From Erwinia sp. HDF1-3R (GTDB lineage Bacteria > Pseudomonadota > Gammaproteobacteria > Enterobacterales > Enterobacteriaceae), in NCBI RefSeq assembly GCF_039621855.1, contig NZ_CP155071.1:4154001-4218000 (forward strand): a stretch of DNA of 64,000 bases, written 5' to 3'. The notes beneath the pieces are model-generated. The model did not search any database. It had not been told where the DNA came from and worked only from the letters and a program-made list of their open reading frames with translations. Below, in pieces: positions 1-9,588 of the stretch (within the stretch, counting starts at the first letter, position 1; each line of letters begins with the position of its first letter). The position numbers and the translations under genes are program-made.

Positions 1-45
1 TTTATCGACTAACCGCAGTGGATTGACTCGCCAGAAGCAGGTGGC

Positions 46-834
46 TTAGCCACCCACCTGCACTGAAAGCATACTGAGCGATCCCATTACTACGCCTTCA
101 ACCGGGATCGACACGGCCTCGTTTGGCGTGCGCGATCCCAGCACATACAGCAGCGGCAGATAGTGCTCCGGTGTGGGATTCGACAGCGCTGCCCCTTCAT
201 GCTGCATAAAGTTAACCAGCGGATGCGCTGCTGCTGCCCCTTCCCATGCCACATTTTCGCGCACATAGGCATCAAATGAGGTCGCCCAGGGATACGCCTC
301 GGCCTCACCCTGCCAGCGCGCCATTCGCAGGTTGTGCACCACGTTACCGCTGGCGACAATCATTACCCCCTGCTCGCGCAGGGCAGCAAGCTTGCGGCCC
401 AGCTCGAAATGAAAGGCTGGCGGCTGGGTACCATCAACGCTCAGCTGTACGACCGGTATATCGGCATTGGGGTACATTTTGATCAGCACTCCCCAGGCGC
501 CATGATCTAACCCCCACTCCCGGTCCATCTGCACGTTAACCGGCGAAAGCGCCTCTGCAATTTGCTGTGCCAGCTGCGGCGAACCGGGTGCCGGATAGCG
601 TGTATCAAACAGCGCCTGCGGGAAGCCGCCAAAATCATGAATGGTACGTGGTGTTTCCATCGCCGTGACGGCCGTGCCGCGCGTGTACCAGTGTGCAGAG
701 ACAGCAATAATCGCCCGCGGTCGCGGGAGCGTTTCGCCCAGCCTGCGCCAGGTTTCAGTATAGATATTCTCTTCCAGCACATTCATCGGGCTACCGTGGC
801 CAAGGAAAAGTGCGGGCATACGTGACTGACTCAT
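46..834 (-). CDS. ygiD: 4,5-DOPA extradiol dioxygenase (LigB family)
   Basis: The 262-residue protein matches E. coli YgiD, a zinc-dependent ring-opening dioxygenase that cleaves L-DOPA in vitro. The candidate metal ligands are visible: His13 in GHGSP, His48 in SAHWY and His167 in GNVVHN. The 13-to-48 spacing equals that of the family. Length is normal and the protein has no signal peptide, so it should be cytosolic. In E. coli ygiD is followed by zupT and ribB; here ribB lies directly upstream on the same strand with no zupT between. The physiological substrate of this family is not settled. Confidence 0.93.
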   Translation of the reverse strand: MSQSRMPALFLGHGSPMNVLEENIYTETWRRLGETLPRPRAIIAVSAHWYTRGTAVTAMETPRTIHDFGGFPQALFDTRYPAPGSPQLAQQIAEALSPVNVQMDREWGLDHGAWGVLIKMYPNADIPVVQLSVDGTQPPAFHFELGRKLAALREQGVMIVASGNVVHNLRMARWQGEAEAYPWATSFDAYVRENVAWEGAAAAHPLVNFMQHEGAALSNPTPEHYLPLLYVLGSRTPNEAVSIPVEGVVMGSLSMLSVQVGG

Positions 835-1138
835 GATAAATCCCCTAAACGTGTCGGCTTAATGACGCTTACATTACGCCCATTTTTGCGGGGATTAACG
901 CGGATAAGGATGATGAAGTTAGTCAGGAAATTTGAAGATAGCGTGATGGAACGAAAAAAGCGTATTGAAGGACCAAAGCATTCTGGGGCAAAAGGGATGC
1001 TGAAATATGAGACACGTACAGAAGAAGGGGGAGATAAGGTTGAATGAATGCTGAGATATCCCCTCAGCGGGCAGAACACCCGGTGGGTTTGAAATAATCG
1101 CCGGACAGGAGCTTTACGCCCCCACCCGGCAATGGGTG
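835..1138. other. ygiD-ribB intergenic region
   Basis: This 304-bp stretch holds no convincing gene. A 61-codon plus-strand frame (862-1047) has no recognisable product and no good ribosome binding site. The zinc transporter gene zupT, which occupies this place in E. coli, is absent with no visible remnant. The ygiD promoter probably lies at the left end. Confidence 0.5.
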
Positions 1139-1795
1139 TCAGCTTGCCTGCAGCGTTTCGTGGCTGCGGCGCCAGGCCACCAGATCTTCGATGGTGACGA
1201 CAGGCATATCATGCTGCCTGGCGAATACCACCACTTCCGGTGCATGAGCCATAGTGCCGTCGTCATTCGTCAGCTCACACAGCACGCCCGCAGATTTAAA
1301 ACCGGCCAGCGTAACCAGATCCAGCGTGGCCTCGGTATGACCGCCTCGGGTCAGCACCCCGCCATCGCGGGCGCGAAGCGGGAAAACGTGTCCAGGACGA
1401 TTTAAATCGCTCGGCCGGGCATCATCGGCAATCGCGGCGCGAATAGTGGTGATACGGTCTTTGGCGGAAACGCCGGTGGTAACGCCTTCAGCGGCTTCAA
1501 TCGTCACGGTGAAACCCGTCCCGTAGGCGCTGGTGTTGTTGTCCACCATCATCGGCAGTTCAAGCTGGCGAAGGCGCTGTTCGTTCAGGCAGAGGCAAAC
1601 AATGCCGCTTCCGTGACGAATAGTCAGTGCCATTTGCTCAACGGTCATCGTTTCGGCAGCGAAAACCATATCGCCCTCGTTTTCACGATCTTCGTCGTCC
1701 AGCACCATTACACCACGGCCGTCCTTGAGAGCGGCAATGGCGCGTTGTACACGCTGTTCAGGCGTGCCAAATTCAGAAAGTAGCGTCTGATTCAT
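1139..1795 (-). CDS. ribB: 3,4-dihydroxy-2-butanone 4-phosphate synthase
   Basis: RibB converts ribulose 5-phosphate into 3,4-dihydroxy-2-butanone 4-phosphate plus formate, giving the four-carbon unit for riboflavin. The 218-residue protein is full length for the enteric enzyme. The acidic metal and substrate loop [10 protein letters not shown] is near residue 33-42, and RPGHVFPL and GGHTEA motifs follow. There is no fused GTP cyclohydrolase II domain, so this is the monofunctional form. An FMN riboswitch in the leader should shut expression off when flavin is plentiful. Confidence 0.97.
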   Translation of the reverse strand: MNQTLLSEFGTPEQRVQRAIAALKDGRGVMVLDDEDRENEGDMVFAAETMTVEQMALTIRHGSGIVCLCLNEQRLRQLELPMMVDNNTSAYGTGFTVTIEAAEGVTTGVSAKDRITTIRAAIADDARPSDLNRPGHVFPLRARDGGVLTRGGHTEATLDLVTLAGFKSAGVLCELTNDDGTMAHAPEVVVFARQHDMPVVTIEDLVAWRRSHETLQAS

Positions 1796-1904
1796 GGTAA
1801 TAAAACCTTATAAAATGTATCGGTTACCAGAACCAGGGCATGCTTAGGAGTGTCATGCAGTGACAAAAAATAACGGCAGAACGGGCGCAGGCCCGACAGC
1901 ATAC

Positions 1905-2052
1905 GTTACTCTCTCCCATCCGGACTTTAACCGTCGGCTCCGGGATCACACCGGATCTGCTGACCTTCAAACCGGCTGGTCTGAAGCGCTCGCGGGCTTT
2001 CGGCCTCAGCCGATTTACCGCCGGTGGGGAATTTCGCCCCGCCCTGAGAATA
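1905..2052 (-). promoter_or_regulatory. FMN riboswitch (RFN element) of ribB
   Basis: Read on the minus strand, the leader contains the conserved RFN blocks in order: CTCAGGGCGGGG, AATTCCCCACCGGCGG, the GAAGGTCAGCAG-type segment, and CCGACGGTTAAAGTCCGGATG followed by GGAGAGAGTAAC. This is the FMN-binding aptamer known upstream of ribB in enterics. A short GC hairpin (CGGGC/GCCCG) with a downstream T-rich run lies between the aptamer and the ribB start, near 1865-1895. It could be part of the expression platform. Confidence 0.95.
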
Positions 2053-2219
2053 AGCATATAGTATTTACATCGCAGACTAATATAACGCCGAAGAAACCAC
2101 AGGGCAATGAACAAAACTGGCAATAAGTTATCCATTTTGTGGCTTTACTGTTTTCAGGTTTATCCTTTCTGGTTATAGCATTACACTTATAGAAACTTTG
2201 TCGCTATCAGGAAGCCGCC

Positions 2220-2573
2220 ATGATTGACCCAAAAAAAATTGAACAACTCGCCCGTCAGGTTCATGAATCCATGCCGAAAGGGATCCGCGAGTTTGGCGAC
2301 GACGTGGAAAAGCGCATCCGCCAGACCTTGCAGTCACAGCTGACGCGGCTGGATTTAGTCAATCGCGAAGAGTTTGACGTTCAGACGCAGGTGCTGTTGC
2401 GCACCCGCGAAAAGCTGAGTGCGCTGGAGCAGCGCATCGCCGAGCTGGAAAGCCGGGGTACCACAACCGCTCCGGTTACCACATCAGCCAATACTCCAGT
2501 TACCGCTCCAGCTGCTGCTCCGGCTACCGCTCCAGTTACCACCCCAGAGAGTACTAAGACAGAAGATCTCTAG
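2220..2573 (+). CDS. ubiK: Ubiquinone biosynthesis accessory factor UbiK
   Basis: The first ~80 residues match the YqiC/UbiK family (BMFP domain). This is a small trimeric coiled-coil protein that associates with UbiJ and lipids to support aerobic ubiquinone synthesis. A coiled coil is evident from about residue 45 to 80 ([20 protein letters not shown]). The tail from residue ~80 to 117 is low complexity, rich in Thr, Pro and Ala, and encoded by near-repeats. The tail is longer than in typical homologues, and its length probably varies between strains. A strong terminator follows at 2612. Confidence 0.92.
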   Translation: MIDPKKIEQLARQVHESMPKGIREFGDDVEKRIRQTLQSQLTRLDLVNREEFDVQTQVLLRTREKLSALEQRIAELESRGTTTAPVTTSANTPVTAPAAAPATAPVTTPESTKTEDL

Positions 2574-2611
2574 CCGGAACTGCGACATTGACAGCAGGAC
2601 CCGTTATAAAC

Positions 2612-2645
2612 AAAAAGGCCGATCGCAGGATCGGCCTTTTTGTTT
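2612..2645. terminator. Bidirectional intrinsic terminator after ubiK
   Basis: A perfect stem AAAAAGGCCGATC / GATCGGCCTTTTT with a 4-nt loop is followed by T-rich sequence. The A-run on the left flank makes it a terminator on the opposite strand too, where hldE ends nearby. Confidence 0.9.
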
Positions 2646-2654
2646 TCTGGATCG

Positions 2655-2720
2655 TCCCAGTCCCAGTCCCAGTCCCAGTCCCAGTCCCAGTCCCAGTCCC
2701 AGTCCCAGTCCCAGCCCCAG
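2655..2720. repeat. Hexanucleotide tandem repeat (TCCCAG)
   Basis: Ten perfect copies of TCCCAG and an eleventh with one mismatch (CCCCAG) lie between the ubiK terminator and the 3' end of hldE. The array is outside both genes. Arrays of this kind change length by slipped-strand mispairing. A plus-strand frame crosses it as a Pro-Ser or Pro-Val repeat but has no independent support as a gene. Confidence 0.95.
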
Positions 2721-2795
2721 CTTATTCACCTTCGGCGCTAAGCCAGTGGCTGGTCTGGGTTCTTTGCCGGACCGACGGCCAACGCCTGAATGCGC

Positions 2796-4223
2796 TTATT
2801 TTTTAGCCTGGATGGCCCTGATGATATTGCTGGTTGAAATGCCATCTTCAAAGTTCAGCACGCGAACGTCGCCGCCGTTTGCCCAGACTTCCTTGCTGCC
2901 CGCGATCTCTTCAGGCTTGTAATCCCCGCCCTTCACTAACAGATCCGGCAGGATGCTGGCAATCAGCCGCTGCGGCGTATCCTCTTCAAAAGCCACCACC
3001 CAGTCGACGGCTTCCAGCGCACCCAGTACGATCATACGGTTAACCAATGGGTTCACCGGGCGGCTTTCGCCCTTAAGCCGCTTCGTCGACGCATCGCTGT
3101 TTACCGCCACAATCAGCCGGTCGCCCAGCTTGCGCGCGTTGGCCAGGTAGGAGACGTGTCCGGCGTGAAGAATATCGAAGCAGCCATTGGTCATAACCAC
3201 TTTTTCGCCGCGACGACGCGCCAGCGCAACGGCTTCCTTCAGCTGCTCTTCACTCATCACGCCAAAACCGGATTCCGGCCTGGCACGAATGGCATTCTCC
3301 AGCTCTACCGGTGAAACGGTCGAGGTGCCCAGCTTACCGACTACCACGCCAGCTGCCGCATTCGCCAGGAAGCAGCTCTCTTCCAGGGTGTTTCCGGCCG
3401 CCAGCGCCGCTGCCAGCACGCCGATTACCGTGTCGCCCGCGCCCGTCACGTCGTAGACTTCCTGCGCCTGTGTCGGCAGGTGGAACGGCGTTTTACCCGG
3501 CTGTAGCAGCGTCATACCATTTTCTGAACGCGTGACCAGCAGCGCGGAGAGTTCAAATTTCTCCATCAGTGCCATACCGCGCGAAACGATCTCCGCCTCA
3601 TCTTTACATTTGCCGACGACGGCCTCGAACTCGGAGAGGTTGGGCGTCAGGATGGTCGCACCACGATAGCGTTCAAAGTTCGTACCTTTTGGATCCACCA
3701 GCACAGGTACTTTCGCCTCACGGGCGAGGCTGATGATGGTTTCGACGGTAGCAAGCGCGCCCTTATCATAGTCCGACAACACCAGTGCACCGGTATCAGG
3801 CAGCGCCTGCCTGACGCGCTGGTGCAGCGGCTCGGGATCGATACCGTCAAAGCCCTCTTCAAAATCGAGGCGGATCAGCTGCTGGTTACGCGAAAGCACA
3901 CGCAGCTTGGTGATGGTCGGGTGGGTTGAGACGGGAACAAAATCACACTGCACATTTACACCGCTCAGGGCGGCATTCAGCGCCCGTGCGGCATCGTCGA
4001 TGCCGGTTAACCCCACCAGCCGCGATGCCGCCCCCAGCGATGCAATATTCATTGCGACGTTGGCCGCGCCGCCGGGACGCTCTTCGATATTATCGACCTT
4101 AACCACTGGAACCGGAGCCTCAGGGGAGATGCGGCTGGTAGGGCCATACCAGTAGCGATCCAGCATGACGTCGCCAACCACCAGAACGCCCGCACGGTTA
4201 AACTCGGGCAGTGTAATTTTCAT
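2796..4223 (-). CDS. hldE: Bifunctional D-beta-D-heptose 7-phosphate kinase / heptose 1-phosphate adenylyltransferase
   Basis: HldE makes ADP-heptose precursors for the inner core of lipopolysaccharide. The N-terminal ~320 residues are a PfkB/ribokinase-type kinase, with GGAANVAMN near the front and DVTGAGDTV as the catalytic ATP/anion motif. The C-terminal ~130 residues are a nucleotidyltransferase with the HAGH signature ([12 protein letters not shown]). I chose the ATG at 4223 (MKITLPEF): an AGGAG lies 8 nt upstream, and this start aligns with E. coli. An in-frame ATG at 4241 would place that Shine-Dalgarno inside the gene. Product is 475 residues. glnE lies upstream on the same strand, as in E. 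coli. Confidence 0.97.
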   Translation of the reverse strand: MKITLPEFNRAGVLVVGDVMLDRYWYGPTSRISPEAPVPVVKVDNIEERPGGAANVAMNIASLGAASRLVGLTGIDDAARALNAALSGVNVQCDFVPVSTHPTITKLRVLSRNQQLIRLDFEEGFDGIDPEPLHQRVRQALPDTGALVLSDYDKGALATVETIISLAREAKVPVLVDPKGTNFERYRGATILTPNLSEFEAVVGKCKDEAEIVSRGMALMEKFELSALLVTRSENGMTLLQPGKTPFHLPTQAQEVYDVTGAGDTVIGVLAAALAAGNTLEESCFLANAAAGVVVGKLGTSTVSPVELENAIRARPESGFGVMSEEQLKEAVALARRRGEKVVMTNGCFDILHAGHVSYLANARKLGDRLIVAVNSDASTKRLKGESRPVNPLVNRMIVLGALEAVDWVVAFEEDTPQRLIASILPDLLVKGGDYKPEEIAGSKEVWANGGDVRVLNFEDGISTSNIIRAIQAKK

Positions 4224-4331
4224 TCCAGACACTCCTGGCATAAGTCAAAAATAGTGCGCGCGATGATAGCACAAGCTGGTTATCCCGCACATTGAGCCTT
4301 TATCTTTCAGGGCCAGCCTCTGATGCGCGAC

Positions 4332-7166
4332 TCACTCACCAAACCAGCGTTGCCAGCTGGCTTGCACGACCGCTTTCTCATGGCTGAACGTCTCGGGGAG
4401 CACATGGCCAGGCATTGCCTCCAGCGCCAGGTGATGAAGTGCATCGCGCAGAGTGATATAGGCGCTGGTCAATGCCCGGGCCTCCTCCTCCTCCATCAGC
4501 CCATGGCTGGCCATAAGCTCGAGTATCCGCACGTTATCAGACCAGCGGGTCAGCGCGGGCACCGCAGCCGCATGGCGCAAAACCAAATACTGCGTAATAA
4601 ACTCAATATCCGTTATGCCGCCCCTGTCGGCTTTAATATCCCAACGATCCTTGTTCTTACCGGCGAGGTGCGAATACATCTTTTCACGCATGTCGCGCAC
4701 CTCTTTTTGCAGCGCCGCAGGCTCCCGTGGCAGGCACAAAATACCGCGACGGATGGCGTTAAAGCGCTGGCTCAGGGCCGGATCGCCGAAGACAATGCGG
4801 GCGCGCACCAGCGCCTGATGCTCCCAGGTCCAGGCTTCCTGCCGCTGATAGTCATCAAAGGCGTCGAGCGTGCTGACCAGCATGCCCGCCGCGCCAGAAG
4901 GTCGCAGCCGGGCATCCACCTCGTAGAGAATTCCGGAGGAAGTACGGGTGCTGAACAGGTGCATAATGCGCTGTGCCAGGCGAAGATAAAACTGCCGGCC
5001 ATCTATACTGCGCTCACCCAGTGTCACCGCCTCGACCGGGCAGTCATGCAGAAAAACCAGATCCAGATCGGAGCTGTAGCCCAGCTCCCAGCCGCCCAGT
5101 TTGCCGTAGCCTGTGACGGCAAATCCACGCCCCCCATCGTCCTGAAGATGTGAGGGCCGCCCATAGCGCTGCGTCATCATCTGCCATGCCTGCATGACAA
5201 CCTGCTCAATGATCGCCTCCGCCAGCCATGTCAGGTGGTCACTGACCTTCATCACCGGCAGCGTTTCGGCGATATCCGCCGCCGCAATGCGCAAAAGCTG
5301 AGCCTGCTTAAACTGCCGCAGCGCCTCCAGCTGCTGCTCCTCATCCTCTTCTGGGATACGCAGCAGATACTGCCGGAGCTCATCACGGTAGGCATCCGTA
5401 GCCGTTGGCTGGTAGAGCGTAGCCGGATCCAACAGCTCATCCAGCAGCAGCGGATAGCGGGCAAGCTGGCTGGCCACCATGGGCGAGGCGGCGCACAGCC
5501 GAATCAGATGCTTCAGTGCCCCGGGGTATTCCGTCAGCAGCTCCAGGTAGGTTGAGCGGGTAACCACGCCCAGCAGCAGCGGCGTGAGGCGTTCAAGGGT
5601 CACCGCCGCATCTGCCCGCGGGCAAACCTCCGCCAGCAGTCGCGGCATCAGCTGATCGAGGGCCTGGCGGCCACGTGGGCCAATCGTACGTTTATCCGTA
5701 TCCTGCCGAAACGCGTTGATCGCCTTAAGTAGCGCCGCCGTCGCACCCGCGGGCAGATGCGGAACCAGCGGGGCCAGTTCGGTCTCCTCCAGTCGATCCT
5801 GCCAGAGCACGCCATACTCCCCGACCTCTTTGCTGCTGTCTGCCTCAGGCGCATCGTCGCCAATCAGCTCGTCAAAAATCGCCCGTACCGCAGACATGTG
5901 CTGTTCCAGCTGCTGCTGGAGAACGGACCAGTCGGGTACGCCCATCGCCCATGCCAGCCGTGCCTGGTTAAGTGGGTCCACAGGCAGGGTCTGGGTCTGT
6001 TCATCGTTGATGCTTTGAAGCAGGTTTTCCAGCCGACGCAGAAACTGCCATGCCTGATGTAGCTGCTCAACCTGTCCGGCGGGAAGCAGCCCCAGTTCAC
6101 CCAGCGTTTGCAGGGTCGGCAATAGCGCGCGGCGCTGGAGCGCCCGTTCGCGGCCACCGCGGATCAGCTGGAACACCTGAACGATAAATTCAATTTCCCT
6201 GATACCGCCCGCGCCCAGCTTAATATTGTCTTTCAGACCGCGACGCCGCACTTCCCGGGCAATCATACTTTTCATATTACGCAGGGACTGAATGACGCTG
6301 AAGTCGATATAGCGGCGGTAAACGAAGGGACGCAGCGTCTGCTGTAGCTCCTGGCTCCAGTGGTCATCCCGATCGCCCATCACCCGTACTTTGACCATCG
6401 CATAGCGTTCCCAGTCGCGTCCCTGCTCCTGGTAGTAGTCCTCCAGCGCGGCAAAGCTCAGCACCAGAGGCCCACTGTCGCCAAAGGGTCGCAGACGCAT
6501 ATCCACGCGATACACAAAGCCCTCTACCGTGGGCTGGTCCAGCACCTTAATCAGCCGCTGGCCCAGTCGGGTGAAAAACTGGGCGTTGTCCAGCTCGCGT
6601 CGACCGCCCTGTGTCGTACCGTTTTCGGGCCAGGTAAAGATCAGATCAATGTCAGAGGAGAAGTTCAGCTCACCGCCCCCCAGCTTACCCATGCCGAGGA
6701 TCAGCAGCGGCTGCGGTTCACCCTGCGCATTCACCGGCGTGCCGAATTCGCGGCAGCAGGCCTGCCACAGCCAGTCCCGCGCCGCGACAATCAGCAGCTC
6801 AGCCAGAACGCTCAGCTGTTTCAGGGAATCCTCCGTGCTGCTGGTCGCCAGCGCCTGCATCCAGGCAATACGGGTCAGCATATGGCGACGAAAAAGCCGC
6901 AGCTCGCGCATCAGGGTGGGTTCATCCGATACCTCTGCCAGCTTTACCGCCAGCCACCCCTGATAATGCTGCCATTCATCTGCCTGCGGAGGCTGCTCCC
7001 TCAGCCTCTGCCACCACGCCGGATGGCGACTCAGGTTCTCGCAGATAAAATCACTGAAAGCCAACACGCTCTGCTCAGCAAGCGTCAGCTCACCCAGAGA
7101 GGCGGATAAACGTCCTGCCTGCGCTGCCATTAAAGGAGGCAGAGACGTGTGGGGCAATGGCAGCAT
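4332..7166 (-). CDS. glnE: Glutamine synthetase adenylyltransferase / adenylyl-removing enzyme
   Basis: GlnE adds and removes AMP on glutamine synthetase in response to PII and glutamine. Two nucleotidyltransferase domains are visible: the N-terminal one has [20 protein letters not shown] and the C-terminal one has [20 protein letters not shown]. They are joined by the long helical regulatory linker. I prefer the ATG at 7166 (MLPLPH): AGGGAG lies 5 nt upstream, while the GTG two codons earlier overlaps that site. The product of 944 residues is full length. The first ~40 residues diverge from E. coli; the rest is closely similar. Confidence 0.96.
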   Translation of the reverse strand: MLPLPHTSLPPLMAAQAGRLSASLGELTLAEQSVLAFSDFICENLSRHPAWWQRLREQPPQADEWQHYQGWLAVKLAEVSDEPTLMRELRLFRRHMLTRIAWMQALATSSTEDSLKQLSVLAELLIVAARDWLWQACCREFGTPVNAQGEPQPLLILGMGKLGGGELNFSSDIDLIFTWPENGTTQGGRRELDNAQFFTRLGQRLIKVLDQPTVEGFVYRVDMRLRPFGDSGPLVLSFAALEDYYQEQGRDWERYAMVKVRVMGDRDDHWSQELQQTLRPFVYRRYIDFSVIQSLRNMKSMIAREVRRRGLKDNIKLGAGGIREIEFIVQVFQLIRGGRERALQRRALLPTLQTLGELGLLPAGQVEQLHQAWQFLRRLENLLQSINDEQTQTLPVDPLNQARLAWAMGVPDWSVLQQQLEQHMSAVRAIFDELIGDDAPEADSSKEVGEYGVLWQDRLEETELAPLVPHLPAGATAALLKAINAFRQDTDKRTIGPRGRQALDQLMPRLLAEVCPRADAAVTLERLTPLLLGVVTRSTYLELLTEYPGALKHLIRLCAASPMVASQLARYPLLLDELLDPATLYQPTATDAYRDELRQYLLRIPEEDEEQQLEALRQFKQAQLLRIAAADIAETLPVMKVSDHLTWLAEAIIEQVVMQAWQMMTQRYGRPSHLQDDGGRGFAVTGYGKLGGWELGYSSDLDLVFLHDCPVEAVTLGERSIDGRQFYLRLAQRIMHLFSTRTSSGILYEVDARLRPSGAAGMLVSTLDAFDDYQRQEAWTWEHQALVRARIVFGDPALSQRFNAIRRGILCLPREPAALQKEVRDMREKMYSHLAGKNKDRWDIKADRGGITDIEFITQYLVLRHAAAVPALTRWSDNVRILELMASHGLMEEEEARALTSAYITLRDALHHLALEAMPGHVLPETFSHEKAVVQASWQRWFGE

Positions 7167-7228
7167 AAACACTCCCTAATGTGACAAATGATCGGTGCAC
7201 GCATGCCTGGCCGCGCTGAGCCGGGCGG

Positions 7229-8533
7229 TCAGACGCTACCGTTTTTCCAGAATGCCGGATGCTTAAGGGCCTGACGGCAGTACGCATCAAGGTTTGCGGT
7301 CTGATTAGACTCAATGCCCTGCGCCAGCTGCTGCCAGTCTCCTAGCCACGCAGCGACCGCTTCAGATGGGTAAGCCCCGGCCAGCAGGCGCGCGGCCAGC
7401 AGCTGGCGGTTCAGGCGAGTCAGCTTGTCCTGATACTCATTGAACTGGCGGATGCGGTGAAAGGTCTCTTTGAGATCGGCGGAGAGGCGGCCCAGCATAA
7501 TATCGCAGAAGCGCTTAAAGGATCCCTGTAGCCTGGTCTCCGACTTGCTATCAATAAAGCCGCGCCAGCGCTCGGTGGCTATCCAGTTAGTGAGTGCTAA
7601 CTGGGTCTGTAATGAGAGGAGACTAAAGCAGAGGACCTCCGGCTGGAGGTTTTCTTCCAGCAGCGCCTCCTCAAGGCCGGTAAGCGACTGACGCAGCGCG
7701 CTACTCGCCTTACGCGGCACCAGCGCGCCGAACAGGGAGAAGGCCTGACGCAGGCTTTCCAGCGCCTGACGAATTTCATGCAGCGCCGCCGTTTCGCCGC
7801 GCAGCCAAAGCTCTTCGTGGTACTGCCACTGGGTGAGCGCCAGCGTAAAGGCTGCCCGCATCCCCTCTTCTACCGTTGCTTTCGGTTTAACCTTTAGTAC
7901 CGGCATAGGGCGCGGTTCAGGCTGCGTTTTACCCTGTGCCAGCGCATAGCCGCGCGCGGCTTTACTTTTGCTGCCGAGACGCAGCCCACCAATGGTTGAC
8001 AGCGCTTCAGCGAACGCCAGCAGATCCTCACGCTGACCAGATTTAAGCTCAAGCTCAATTTCACTCAGCGCTTCGCTCTCATCACCCGCACTGACTTCGC
8101 CGAGGTCGAAAGCAACCTCAATCTCGCTTTGCAGATAAGTGACCACCCACTTTTCCCGCACGAAATGGGTGCTGAACAGCGGCTTTAGCTGCTGTTGCAG
8201 CGTGGCCAGATCGGTCCCTGCGGGCCAGATCTCCGCCGGTAACAGGGCGATGTCCAGTTCTGGCTTCTCCAGAGCGACATTGTATTCCGGACGCTGGTGG
8301 AGGCCGCCAAGGGTCTGCCCCGCTGTTTTCAGCGTCATTTCATAGCTGTCGCCGAAGCCGCGAATGCGCAGTCCCATATCCCAGCGGCGCAGCTGGCTGC
8401 TTTCAGTTTCAAAATAGATATTGGTCAGCTTTTGTGGCGCACTGTGCTGATGTGGCCAGGCGGCAAGTCGGCCTGGCAGATTTTCAGCAGCAGCAGGTGT
8501 GGCGATGAACTTTAACTCGATTTCGATGGTCAT
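7229..8533 (-). CDS. ygiF: Inorganic triphosphatase (CYTH-CHAD protein)
   Basis: The 434-residue protein has an N-terminal CYTH domain (about 1-200) that begins with the diagnostic EIELK (ExExK) metal-binding motif at residues 4-8. A C-terminal helical CHAD domain (about 215-430) is rich in conserved Arg and His. E. coli YgiF hydrolyses inorganic triphosphate. Position upstream of glnE and divergent from ygiM matches the E. coli order. Confidence 0.94.
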   Translation of the reverse strand: MTIEIELKFIATPAAAENLPGRLAAWPHQHSAPQKLTNIYFETESSQLRRWDMGLRIRGFGDSYEMTLKTAGQTLGGLHQRPEYNVALEKPELDIALLPAEIWPAGTDLATLQQQLKPLFSTHFVREKWVVTYLQSEIEVAFDLGEVSAGDESEALSEIELELKSGQREDLLAFAEALSTIGGLRLGSKSKAARGYALAQGKTQPEPRPMPVLKVKPKATVEEGMRAAFTLALTQWQYHEELWLRGETAALHEIRQALESLRQAFSLFGALVPRKASSALRQSLTGLEEALLEENLQPEVLCFSLLSLQTQLALTNWIATERWRGFIDSKSETRLQGSFKRFCDIMLGRLSADLKETFHRIRQFNEYQDKLTRLNRQLLAARLLAGAYPSEAVAAWLGDWQQLAQGIESNQTANLDAYCRQALKHPAFWKNGSV

Positions 8534-8823
8534 ATTTTCTTAATCAAATGATTACCGGCATGGTAAATGGATGTGCGCCTGATGATGCCTCGCCGTTGTT
8601 ATGGACTCTGCGCGTTATAAATACGGCAGCCAGCGAGGTTTTTCTCAGTCAGTCATAACGTGAAGAGTAATGCAGAATTGCCGTGGCTGTCTCGGCTTTC
8701 TTATGCTTTTACGACCCGGCTCGCCATGCCCTGAGACCAGGAAAGTTCTCATTCAGCTTTATGCGAGGCGCCTCCAGACTGTGCCATTACTTTTTTCCCG
8801 GATTCACGTAAAAAAGATATCGA

Positions 8824-9444
8824 ATGAAAAAAATTAACTTAATTGGCCTTACTTTACTGACATTTAGCGTTGCTGCTACCGTTCACGCCGAAGAGAAACG
8901 CTATATTTCTGATGAACTCTCCACCTGGGTTCGCAGTGGCCCCAGCAATGATTATCGCCTGGTCGGTACGCTGAACGCGGGCGAAGAAGTGGAGCTGCTG
9001 CAAACCAATGACGCCACCAAATACGCGCAAATTCGCGACTCAACGGGCCGTACCACCTGGATCCCCCTTGCGCAGCTCAGCGAACAGCCCAGCCTTCGTA
9101 CGCGCGTCCCGCAGCTGGAACAGCAGGTTAAACAGCTGACTGACAAACTGGCCAATATCGATGGAAGCTGGAATCAGCGGACCGCCGAAATGCAGAAGAA
9201 GGTTGCCGGCAGCGACGGTGCCATAAATAACCTGAAAAATGAGAACCAGAAGCTAAAAAATGAGCTGGTGGTGGCACAAAAGAAAGTGAGCGCGGCCAAC
9301 GTTCAGCTCGATGACAAGCAGCGTACCATTATCATGCAGTGGTTTATGTATGGCGGCGGCGTGGCCGGCGTCGGCCTGCTGCTTGGCCTGCTACTGCCGC
9401 ATATGATCCCCAGCCGTAAGAAAAAAGACCGCTGGATGAACTAG
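8824..9444 (+). CDS. ygiM: TIGR04211 family SH3 domain-containing protein
   Basis: The 206-residue protein starts with a Sec signal peptide (about 1-22, ending VHAEE). It then has a bacterial SH3 domain (about 25-90, with the WVRSGPSNDYRLVGTL motif), a coiled coil (about 95-165), a transmembrane helix (about 168-190) and a basic cytoplasmic tail (SRKKKDR). It should be an inner-membrane protein with a periplasmic SH3 and coiled coil. The function of the family is unknown. A strong terminator follows. Confidence 0.93.
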   Translation: MKKINLIGLTLLTFSVAATVHAEEKRYISDELSTWVRSGPSNDYRLVGTLNAGEEVELLQTNDATKYAQIRDSTGRTTWIPLAQLSEQPSLRTRVPQLEQQVKQLTDKLANIDGSWNQRTAEMQKKVAGSDGAINNLKNENQKLKNELVVAQKKVSAANVQLDDKQRTIIMQWFMYGGGVAGVGLLLGLLLPHMIPSRKKKDRWMN

Positions 9445-9460
9445 GCTTAGCGTACGCCGG

Positions 9461-9494
9461 GACGAAAAGGACATCCATTGATGTCCTTTTCGTC
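9461..9494 (+). terminator. Intrinsic terminator after ygiM
   Basis: A perfect 15-bp stem (GACGAAAAGGACATC and its complement) with a CATT loop lies 17 bp after the ygiM stop codon. The T-tract is contained in the descending arm. Confidence 0.85.
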
Positions 9495-9588
9495 GTGAGC
9501 CAATACCGCGTAGGCCTGCCCGCCGGTGGTGGGAGAACGCCGGGCGTTCACGTATGATGCCTGAAACGACACAACGAGGAGCGCAGTA

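Noticed and set aside
862..1047. 61-codon plus-strand frame between ygiD and ribB
   Set aside because: No family, no good ribosome binding site, and a composition like random sequence.
2655..2720. Possible CRISPR array
   Set aside because: Units are 6 bp with no spacers, so it is a simple tandem repeat; no CRISPR array was seen anywhere in the window.
2419..2922. Plus-strand frame with a long Pro-Ser repeat
   Set aside because: It is created by the hexanucleotide array and by antisense of hldE; there is no ribosome binding site.
4323..5153. 276-codon plus-strand frame opposite glnE
   Set aside because: glnE is conserved over this stretch; the opposite frame is a shadow.
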